A stretch of 64,000 nucleotides of DNA from Anadara kagoshimensis (taxonomy: Eukaryota; Mollusca; Bivalvia; Arcoida; Arcidae). Made by a program: the position numbers and the translations under genes. Below are positions 47,846-56,921 of this stretch, one piece after another; the stretch's first letter is position 1; each line of letters begins with the position of its first letter. The notes under the pieces are model-generated. The model saw only the letters and a list, made by a program, of their open reading frames with translations. It was not told the DNA's origin and ran no database searches. The DNA is taken from the NCBI GenBank assembly GCA_021292105.1, contig CM037868.1:683549-747548 (forward strand), given 5' to 3'.

Positions 47846-48031
47846 ATGACGTTTGCCGAGGTTGACAATGACTATCTTGGCAATTTGTTAAAATCTAAAT
47901 ACTCTGCATCAACTAAACGGATCATTAAGTGGGCTGTGGATACGTTTCTTAAATTTCTTGGCTCAAATGACTGTGCATTTGAGGCATTCCCGGTCGATAA
48001 ATTGAATGAAAAGTGGTATAGACATTACTAA
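47846..48031 (+). pseudogene. DUF3504/tyrosine-recombinase-like N-terminal fragment
   Basis: From ATG at 47846, 61 codons: MTFAEVDNDYLGNLL, KSKYSASTKRIIKWAVDTF, FEAFPVDKLNEKWYRHY, then stop. The helix with STKR...W...F followed by F..FPVDKLNE resembles the N-terminal helical (SAM-like) part of KCTD1/DUF3504-type proteins derived from tyrosine-recombinase transposons (Cryptons), which are frequent in bivalves. The catalytic part is missing, so it is a fragment. It sits between two palindromes sharing TGTCA motifs inside a dispersed repeat. Family assignment is from memory of the pattern and is tentative. Confidence 0.45.
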
Positions 48032-48088
48032 AGACGAAGGTTGCACATCATGTATTGGTAAAATAAAACAAACATTCGGTGTAATAAA

Positions 48089-48231
48089 ATAAATATTACA
48101 TTTCTGACAGGGTGTCAGTACATATTGTCACCTCTCGAAAAGCATTGTCAGTCTCGGCTATCGCCTCAGCAAACAATGCTTCCTCGAGGTGACAAGATGT
48201 ACTGGCACCCTGTCAGAAATGTAATATTTAT
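48089..48231. mobile_element. 143-bp palindrome (MITE-like)
   Basis: Left arm ataaatattacatttctgac ... gtcacctctcgaaaagcattg pairs with the right arm caatgcttcctcgaggtgac ... gtaatatttat. The arms are about 58 bp with few mismatches and the centre is short. Directly downstream of the recombinase-like fragment, so it may be the 3' hairpin of that element. Confidence 0.8.
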
Positions 48232-48467
48232 ATAATATTGTAGGTAATAATACAATGGTCATGTTGATACATATGAATAAAGATCATGGGTTAAAGGTCA
48301 AGGTCGCATTTGCAAATGGATACTGAAATGGTTAATCATCTCAAAACTATAAACTTTTTGTATAGGCATGTATACTAGAATATTGTAGGTATTGGCATAT
48401 TGATATATGTATGAAGGTCATGGGTTCAAGGGTCAAGCTCATAGATGCAATCAAATGCAGGGTTATG

Positions 48468-50105
48468 TTGGGTCCATAAGTAGGTCACTAGGTTAAATCA
48501 TAGAAAAACCTTGTTAACACTCTAGAGTCCATATTTTTTGTCCAATCTTCATATAATTCGTCCAGAACGATGTCCATGACCAAGTTCGTATATGGCTTAT
48601 GATGGGTTAATAAGTAGGTCACTAGGTCAAATCATAGAAAAACTTTGTTAACACTCTAGAGTCCAATCTTCATATAATTTGTCCAGAACGATGTTCATGA
48701 CCAAAGCAAGGTCAAGTTTGTATATGGGTTATGTTGGGTTATAAGGTAGGTCACTAGGTCAAATCATAGAAAAACTTTGTTAACACTCTAGAGTCCAATC
48801 TTCATATAATTTGTCCAGAACGATGTTCATGACCAAAGCAAGGTCAAGTTCGTATATGGGTTATGTTGGGTTATAAGGTAGGTCACTAGGTCAAATCATA
48901 GAAAAACTTTGTTAACACTCTAGAGTCCAATCTTCATATAATTTGTCCAGAACGATGTTCATGACCAAAGCAAGGTCAAGTTCGTATATGGGTTATGTTG
49001 GGTTATTAAGTAGGTCACTAGGTCAAATCATAGAAAAACTTTGTTAACACTCTAGAGTCCAATCTTCATATAATTTGTCCAGAACGATGTTCATGACCAA
49101 AGCAAGGTCAAGTTCGTTTATGGGTTATGTTGGGTTAATAAGTAGGTCACTAGGTCAAATAATAGAAAAACCTTTTTAACACTATAGAGTCCATATTTTT
49201 TTGTCCAATCTTCATATAATTTGTCCAGAACGATGTTCATGACCAATGCAAGGTTAAGTTCATATATGGGTTATGTTGGAATAATAAGTAGGTCACTAGG
49301 TGAAATCATAGAAAAACATTTTTAACACTCTAGAGTCCATATTTTTTGTCCAATCTACATATAATTTGTCCAGAACTATGTTTATGACCAAAGCAACATC
49401 AAGTTTGTATATGTGTCATGTTGGGATAATAAGTAGGCCACTAGGTCAAATCATAGAAAAACCTTGCTAACTCTTTAGAATCCATATTTTTTGTTCAATC
49501 TTTACATAATTTGTCCAGAACTATGTTCATGACCAAAGCCAGGTCAAGTTCGTATATGGCTCATATTGGGTCAATACGTAGGTCACTAGGTCTAATCATA
49601 GAAAAATCCTGTTAACACTCTAGAGTCTATATTTTTGTCCAATCTTTACATAATTTATTCAGAATGATGTTCAGGACAAGTTCGTATATGGGTTATGTTG
49701 GGTCAGTAAGTAGGTCACTAGGTCAAATCATAGAAAAACCTTGTTAACACTCTATAGAGTCCATATTTTTTGTCCAATCTTCACATTAATTGTCCAGAAC
49801 GATGTTCATGACCAAAGCAAGGTCAAATTCTTATATGACTTATTTTGGTTTAATAAGTAGGTCACTAGGTCAAATCATAGAAAAATCTTGTTAACACTCT
49901 AGAGTCCATGTTTTTTGTCCAATCTTCACATAATTTGTCCAGAACGATGTTCATGACCAAAGAAAGTTCAAGTTCGTATATGGGTCATGTTGGGTCAATA
50001 AGTAGGTCACTAGGTCAAGTCAAAGAAAAACCTTGTTAACACTGTAGAGTCCATATTTATTTGTCCAATCTTAATTTGCCCAAAACAATTTTTAGAACAA
50101 AAGCT
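48468..50105 (+). repeat. 132-bp tandem array, ~12 copies
   Basis: Unit gggttatgttgggttaataa, gtaggtcactaggtcaaatc, atagaaaaactttgttaaca, ctctagagtccaatcttcat, ataatttgtccagaacgatg, ttcatgaccaaagcaaggtc, aagttcgtatat. Central units (48600-49140) are nearly identical. Flanking ones carry a 12-13-bp insertion (catattttttgt) and more substitutions. Confidence 0.93.
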
Positions 50106-50559
50106 AGGTCAAGTTCATATTGATTAATAATGAACTCTGTTAACCCTCTACTCATGTCATTAAATAGACAATTTCCATTCATGGAAAAAGGTGTAGAATT
50201 CAATTTATTCTCATGTGAGCGTCCAGGGCGGCCTCATGGCCCTCTTATTTGTACTTGCGTTTTTACTAGTTTATCTGATTATAAATAATTTACTGCAGCT
50301 AGACTTTAGATATATTTTAGACGAAGCATTTTTAAGACAAGTTAAAATAAATTATAAAAATCTTTTATAGTGGCCCTAACTTCTGAAAATTTTGACATTC
50401 TTTCTAATTAACATGATCAAGGTAATTTGTCATTGGACCTCTACATGGAGATGTACACATCCCCTGGTGAGCGTTAAGGCCCATGAACCTATTGTTTGTT
50501 AATGAAGCTTAAAGTCTATGCCTTGTAGGACTGCAACGATACACTCGCCTCACGATTGT

Positions 50560-50760
50560 AACGATATTAGAAATTATAGAATTTAAAAATCAAAATATTT
50601 TGATTTTTAATTTCTATAATTTCCAATATCATTACATAAAAAAAGCCAAAATTAACCGAATTGTGAAAAAATATTTTGATTTTTAATTTCTATAATTTCC
50701 AATATCATTACACGATATATATCATGATATTTGATCCACGATACGATACACATCATGATA
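50560..50760. repeat. Direct and inverted repeat cluster
   Basis: attttgatttttaatttcta followed by taatttccaatatcatta occurs at about 50596 and 50672. Its inverted form (agaaattatagaatttaaaa) lies just before. A following stretch has catgatat/cgatacgata palindromes. No gene. Confidence 0.7.
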
Positions 50761-51209
50761 CGCAAAATCATTTCAAGAATGCAATTAAAAAAAAATGATT
50801 TAAACATGCAAGAATTAACCACAGCTTTGTTATTTTAATACCAATGAATTTCTCTGAATTAGGATTTTTTGGAAATGATGATTCAGACGTGGTATCATGT
50901 AAAGGAAACAGTTATGGTAAACTTCAATATTAGTTTATTGTATCATACACGCATGTATCGCGATATTTTGTCAAACGATATATCGATATATGAAGCCTAG
51001 TGCTTCTTGTCACAGAAGGCATGGAACGATAAAGCATTGCCTTGAACGCACTGAAAAGGTAAATTATTCTGCGACTTCATCTGCGATGCGAAATTCCATT
51101 TACTCAACAAATCGATAGAAACAGGCAAACAATACTGTGTAGTTGACATTTTCCATTAGTTTTCCCTCTCTCAAATGGCTGTTAGACAGTTCATATGTTT
51201 GCACCAGTT

Positions 51210-51266
<57 letters not shown>

Positions 51267-51373
51267 GAATGTTAGACAGATCATTCTCTTTCTCTCTCTC
51301 TCTCTCTCTCAAATGAATGTTAGACAGATCATCTCTCTCTCTCTCTTTCTATCTCTAAAATGAATGTTAGACA

Positions 51374-51425
<52 letters not shown>

Positions 51426-51463
51426 AAAATGACTGTTAGACAGATCATATTTTGCACTAGTTT

Positions 51464-51522
<59 letters not shown>

Positions 51523-51525
51523 AAA
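51210..51525. repeat. (CT)n array with a repeated 23-bp spacer
   Basis: Five CT tracts separated by caaatgaatgttagacagat or its aaaatgactgttagac variant, with cat following. Upstream of the plus-strand lectin's first exon (360-670 bp). The GA/CT open frames on both strands are simple-repeat artefacts. Confidence 0.95.
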
Positions 51526-51884
51526 TTCAAGTTTTTCTTTTGACAGCCATTATCTCTAATATTACCAAAACTGTAAAACCCCTATTGACCCTGCATGCAC
51601 GTTACCGGTACTATCAAGGACAGGTTTGTGTATACAACAGTTGTGTTTTTGTTTTGTTTAATACCAGTTCATGTCTAAATCGTGATAAAATCAATCAAAG
51701 GTCAGATTCAAATAGATACAAAATTGATAGATAACCGGATTTTTTGTCCGTTTTGTTTCCATTCTGAGTTTGAATATTGTCCGTGTTTCAAAACTGCTAA
51801 GGACTTTTTCAAGGCAACACTAACAAGTATCAGCGATTTTACTAATTTCTCGAGGACATCAGACGATTTACAACATACAGTCAA

Positions 51885-54800
51885 ATGGAATTTCATTTAG
51901 GAATTATTCTTTTGTCATTCTTCATGGGTAAGTTTGACTTGATTTGCCAGTTTTCAAAGTTTTTACTTCACTTTTGAGATTGGGATTTGGACATCAGCCC
52001 GTTTGACTGTGCTAGATTTGCTCACTTTTGAGATTGGGATTTGGACATCAGCCCGTTTGACTGTGCTAGATTTGCTCACTTTTGAGATTGGGATTTGGAC
52101 ATCAGCCCGTTTGACTGTGCTAGATTTGCTCAGTTTTGAGATTGGGATTTGGACATCAGCCCGTTTGACTGTGCTAGATTTGCTCACTTTTGAGATTGGG
52201 ATTTGGACATCAGCCCGTTTGACTGTGCTAGATTTGCTCACTTTTGAGATTGGGATTTGGACATCAGCCCGTTTGACTGTGCTAGATTTGCTCAGTTTTC
52301 TTTAATGCGTGGTACCAAATAAGAAACATAACGCAACTGTGATCATTGTTCTATAGTGATGGGATGTTTATATTCGCAAGGTAGGACGTCTTTTTTGTCT
52401 CCCAGACATAAGTTTATATATTTCATTGATTCCATCTTTTTGAAGCTTTTTGTTCAGTCAAAATCGAAAACTTAGCGCAGTGGAAACATGTGATTCTTTC
52501 TAATATTGAATATAATGTTTTGACGATGTAGTACTCGCCATATGCGAGTTGGGACCAGTTGTTCGAAGCTCGCCTTGAATTGATTACAATTTAATTAAGT
52601 GATTGGTAAAAATTTAACTTTTGCATCATTACAAGTTCGTTGTAAAATTAATGTTGAAAATGTCGAAAGTGAACAGAATATTATCTAACTAAATAACTTC
52701 GTTATACATCTGTCAAATTGATAATGATGTATTGATTTTTATCGATATTTAAAAATTTGTGTTAATCACTGATTAAACTTATCAAGCTTCGAACACCTGG
52801 GTCCTGATAATTCACAAACCACAATTTTGGGTGCGATGCAAATTATAGGTGAAATGTCTGTCTCTTCACCTAAATATGGTGACGTCTCGATATAACTGAG
52901 ATATTCTTGACCGGGACGTTTGTCCTCCTTCAATCCATCTATCCATTCATCAGTCAGTCCATCGAACAGGTTATACTTAATTCTACTTATTGTGTTCTAA
53001 AAGCTGCCGGTGGTCTGGAACTCTGTGAGGAAGGATGGATTCACCATGGAGAATCATGCTTCACTTTTATCACTGGATATTATTCCTGGAAAAATGCTGA
53101 GGTCAGTTTATAATAAGTACACTGTAATAATAATACTCAAAACAAAAAAATCAACAAATTTCAAATAAAGATGTTACAATCACTAAGTGATCATAAACAT
53201 GACACCTGAAATTCTTGAATATCTAGAAAATGAACGAAATAAAATTCAAATTTAAAATTTGCCAGATTTAAGTTAAGTAAAATGTTAGCTTAGAAATGAT
53301 TGCGAAACTGGCCCCGGTTTCACAATCATTTCTGATCTAAGATTTTCCTTAAGCTAAATTTAGCAAAATTTGGTAATATCTTTTTATAACTACTGATGAA
53401 GATATTTGTCCAAACTAAATGCTAATGTTTTAATCTAGAAATTATCTTAAAATTGACACCTTAAATTCCTGAATATCTTGAAAATTAACAAAATCATAAA
53501 TAATTGAAATTTTGTCAGATTTAAGTTAAGGAAAATCTTAGCTAAGGAATGATTGTGAAACCGGGGCCTGGTGCCTGGGCAATCAAATTTATGTCGGAAA
53601 ATGTCGGAGTGCTCGTAAAAAACCAGTCACTTTCAGTAAGTGAGTCGATTGACTTTTTGACTCGGACCTGTGCCTAATTTAATTCTAATATAGTTTTTAA
53701 TAGGCGTTGCAATCTGTAAGCCGACGTTTAAGAGAAACAGACCATGGAACAAAATCTCAATTATATAATGTTCATTTAATAGCAAGGGGTCAACGAAAAA
53801 TTATATAATTATAATATATGGCGAGTAAGATTAATATTCTGACAATTAGATGCATCGTTTGACACCAATTTTTAAAACTAGAGAAATACTGTTTTTTGGT
53901 AGAGACCAACGATTATACATTATCAAAGTTCAGCTGCCGAGTGACTAAGATTGTGACCAAAAAGTTATGTACAGCGGTCATGGTTTTAACGACTTCCTCC
54001 GTACTCCTTTACACTCCACTACAAGGCCGTTATAACTCCCGAACTATAGTCCGATCACTTTTTCAGTGATGAATACCGATGTGGCCTTAAAAAGATCGCG
54101 GATTACTTATCCCAAATTTCGTTAATGCTATATGTGGATCTGTTATTTTTATCACATGTGTTGAAACAATTTGGTTAAATTTCTTATATTAAGTCTAAAA
54201 ATCAAATAAAACCAGTTTTACCAGGCACACATCTAAATTCAGATGATGCGTATTACGTAGTAAAATGCTTTATGGTCAATAACTTCGTCTTTTGAGACAA
54301 AAATCTCAGTTTTCTTAGATTAGTTTGAAGGTTTTGTAGTTTTAAAACACTAAATTTAAAAAAAGTGTCACTCTAGGCCAAACAAGTGTAATAAATGAAT
54401 TTTATTCTTTATATTGATGTTTGTGCTGTTTTACCTGTCGTTCATTCATAAACAAGTACAATAGGCTAGTCCGTGACGTATGCTGGTTAAAATAGGAACA
54501 CCTGTATAAACCCGTATCGCGTGAATGCGTATTATCCAATCAGAACACAGTTCTAAATGACTTATATGAATGAAGCTGTCGAATATGCCATATTAAAATA
54601 TAAGAGGGACAACAGCTACCTTTCAATTAATTGCTAAATTTTATCTCCCAAAAACTCGACAACTAAAGTGAATATTAAAATTTTTACTATGTAGTTTCTT
54701 GCCTTTGAAACAAGACGACAAAAGAACAAGTATTTATTTCTCAACAAACTTTTATCGAAAAAGTTTATTAAAATTTATTCATATAAATTAAAAGGAAAAA

Positions 54801-56702
54801 TATTTTAAAAAGCTTTGATATTTGCAAAAAATATTCAAAATATGAAAAAATATGTTCTAAAGATACATGGGAAATTCCAAGTCTATTTAAGTTGTATTAA
54901 GTAAGATATCTAAGTTTGAATCACACCACTCATTCAAAACATGTTTTTTCATCACTGAAAATGTGATCGGACTATAATTATCATTTAAATTTATTTTTTA
55001 TGAAATTACTGATATAGATGAATTTATGAGCAATAACGTAATTGCGCACATGCCGCACCAATACGCATCACTTACGCTCGTGGTATTTACTACGAGCTCA
55101 TTAATTCATCTTTATCAGTAATTTTCATAAAACTTACACATTGACTGTGTTAGCACTGTAAATCGTGAGATATAACGGGCTCATAGTGGAGTGTACAGGA
55201 GTGCGGAGGGGGTCGGTAAATACTGTGCCTATAGATATACCCACAGGCTTGTCAAAGACTAAGAAATGGGGTTAGAAGTCTGGCTACCGAGTTACCGAGA
55301 TGTAGACAGCTAATGAACGAGAAATAGATTACACTTGTCGAAAAGCTGACGAATTCCGGTGAAGCCATCGAGGGGTCGAATAGGACGGTCGATCGGTACT
55401 TGTCCGCTAGCTTAGTATTAATTTTTTTACAACCTGTACTTAACAGCTTAAGGTAACGGGGAATTAGATACACTGCCGATTGGGCATTTTTTTCTTAGCT
55501 TAGTGTTAAACTTTAGACTGGTCTGTAGTGTACATTACATTTTAAAACCAAATTCTTTTAATTATGAACCCTCGTCAGTGCGTAGATGTACATCAAGTTT
55601 CATAAAATGGTGCTTTATAGATTTGAAGAATTATTCAGGTCAAGAAATGTTTGAAAGGACGCACAGAAGGATAGAGACGAGAACGAAAGATCGAATTTAA
55701 TGCCCCTCTTTCTTCGATATGCGGGGGATAACTTTACCAAGCAATATCATTATGAAACGTATAAATTTATTTTTATTTCACCCATTCCTTTGTAGGATAT
55801 TTGCCGCCTACACAAGGGCAATATAGCCTCAATACACACCACTGACAGACACATATTCCTACACAATGTCAATAGAATGTTGTTTGGTATGGCTTATTTC
55901 ACTAGATATAGTAAGTGAAGTTGAGTTGAGTTGAGTAATGGTGTACTTCCCAGTCAAGAATATTACACTTATATCGAGACGTCGTCAGCTATAGGTAAAG
56001 ATGCAAACATTTTATCTCTGCGTTGTGCTGATCAATGGCATTATACAGCATGATTTTTTATCGTGCCAAGCCCACCGTGACACGGGACCTCGTTTATTTT
56101 AAGTTCCCACCCGGAATTACCAAGACCTTCATTTCGTAATGCCGCTTTGCGAAAGAACAATCACTACCCACTTTCGTACCAGCGACCTCCAATTTACGGA
56201 GCACTCTACCAACTGAGCAACTGCAGAGGTCTAGTTGTTTAGAGTAAAAACTCGTAAATTTTATAAAAAATGAATAAATAAATTTATATGCATAAGTCAA
56301 AAGTCAAGGTCAGGAGGTCAATGTTTGGGGGCAGGGGGTATTTGGCTCTGAAGAGACAGTTCTAGTTCGATTATATTCCTTTTCGTTAGGCCAGCGATAA
56401 AAGCGTTCGAGGTATTTATATGTAATGTATGTTTGTTTTTGATTTGTAATAATTGTTATTTGTACTTTTTTGTTTTAGAAAATGCGTATTGGATAGGCGG
56501 TAGTGACTACTTTCAGGAAGGAGATTGGAACTGGGTAATTGAAGGGAAATCCATGAAAGACGGTTTTACAAATTGGTATCCCGGTTATCCCAATGTTGAT
56601 AATAAAAGTAACTGTGTTTATTTCCGGGCATACGCGTACGACTCCAAATGGTTTGATTCGGGTTGTAACAACGGCTATGGGGTAATTTGTGAAAAGAGGT
56701 AA
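51885..56702 (+). CDS. Secreted C-type lectin, plus strand (3' end possibly incomplete)
   Basis: Exons 51885-51927, 53004-53101, 55796-55910 and 56479-56702, GT-AG throughout, intron phases 1, 0, 1. They join to 480 nt, 159 residues. Signal peptide MEFHLGIILLSFFM. Then LCEEGWIHHGESCFTF (extra N-terminal Cys pair), WKNAEDICRLHKGNIASIH, NAYWIGGSDYF, WNWVIEGKSM, FTNWYPGYPN, NCVYF, WFDSGC, YGVICEKR. EPN is changed to YPN and WND to WFD, so sugar specificity cannot be read from the motif. The first 220 nt of exon 4 end at AGAG|GTAAGA, the same phase-2 donor position as in the minus-strand paralogue, so a further short exon may lie beyond 64000. Otherwise translation stops at TAA 56700-56702. Probable secreted immune recognition protein. 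Confidence 0.88.
51968..52297 (+). repeat. 54-bp minisatellite in lectin intron 1
   Basis: Six near-identical units of cacttttgagattgggattt, ggacatcagcccgtttgact, gtgctagatttgct. Only a cagttt/cacttt substitution separates units. As 54 is divisible by 3, open frames of about 100 codons appear on both strands. They are not genes. Confidence 0.95.
52298..52850. other. Lectin intron 1, unique part
   Basis: Nothing recognised apart from AT-rich sequence. Confidence 0.4.
52850..52930 (+). repeat. SINE tail fragment in lectin intron 1
   Basis: atatggtgacgtctcgatat followed by ttcttgaccgggacgttt, the family tail, 75 bp before the exon 2 acceptor. The open frame that starts here and runs into exon 2 is therefore misleading at its 5' end. 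Confidence 0.75.
53210..53575. repeat. Inverted and direct repeat unit in lectin intron 2
   Basis: gaaatgattgcgaaactggc and cggtttcacaatcatttctg are inverted around cccc near 53312. The segment gacacct(g/t)aaatt ... gatttaagttaag is directly repeated at about 53202 and 53455, ending aatgattgtgaaaccggggc. A composite of two or three related repeat halves. Confidence 0.75.
53576..55790. other. Lectin intron 2, remainder
   Basis: AT-rich. A short inverted similarity exists between ctccactacaaggccgttat-type text near 54010 and gatataacgggctcatagtg with ggagtgtacagg near 55170 (ttataactcccgaact / atataacgggctc), suggesting a degraded ~1.2-kb inverted repeat. No exon recognised. Confidence 0.4.
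55922..56235 (-). repeat. tRNA-derived SINE in lectin intron 3
   Basis: On the minus strand: head cctctgcagttgctcagttg, body aaataaacgaggtcccgtgt, tail ctgacgacgtctcgatataa, then attcttgactgggaagtaca and the terminal accattactcaactcaact. About 10 bp from the exon 3 donor. Confidence 0.88.
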
Positions 56703-56921
56703 GAAATGCGATTTCTATAAACAAATAGGGGATTCCCCTTTTAACCATGATGCTCTGGTAAGTGACCCGTATGTCAGATAAACTATTTTAAGTTTGTACG
56801 GGGTTACACAGGGGAGGACATATGACTGAACAGTAGGAAGGGACAAAATCCTTTATGTTACTAAATCTCTAGATAAGAATGTACTTTCATGTCCAAAATC
56901 ACATCACCTCTCACCGTGTAA
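56703..56921. other. Spacer between lectin exon 4 and 40-bp satellite
   Basis: No repeat or gene. It is either 3' UTR or the start of a fourth intron. No AATAAA is seen here, which favours an intron or a downstream end. Confidence 0.4.

Larger units (their letters stand above)
46926..50500. repeat. Composite agctcacctgagcc-type repeat
   Basis: Left end ttagctcacctgagccaaag. Internal phrases (caaaggtcaaggtcac, gtataggcatata, agaatattgtag) match 1112-1860 and 30501-30950. The right part ends gtgagcgtccagggcggcct or, later, ggtgagcgttaaggcccatg. It contains a nested recombinase-like fragment with palindromes (47672-48231) and the 132-bp array. Likely several nested copies of one family. Confidence 0.6.

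Noticed and set aside
51100-51530. Arg-Glu and Ser-Leu repeat proteins
   Set aside because: (GA/CT)n simple sequence.
52003-52305. Open frames on both strands over an 18-residue repeat
   Set aside because: 54-bp array artefact inside a lectin intron.
52907-53003. Start of lectin exon 2 frame taken as an N-terminus
   Set aside because: It derives from a SINE tail. The acceptor at 53003 and the signal-peptide exon at 51885 explain the gene better.
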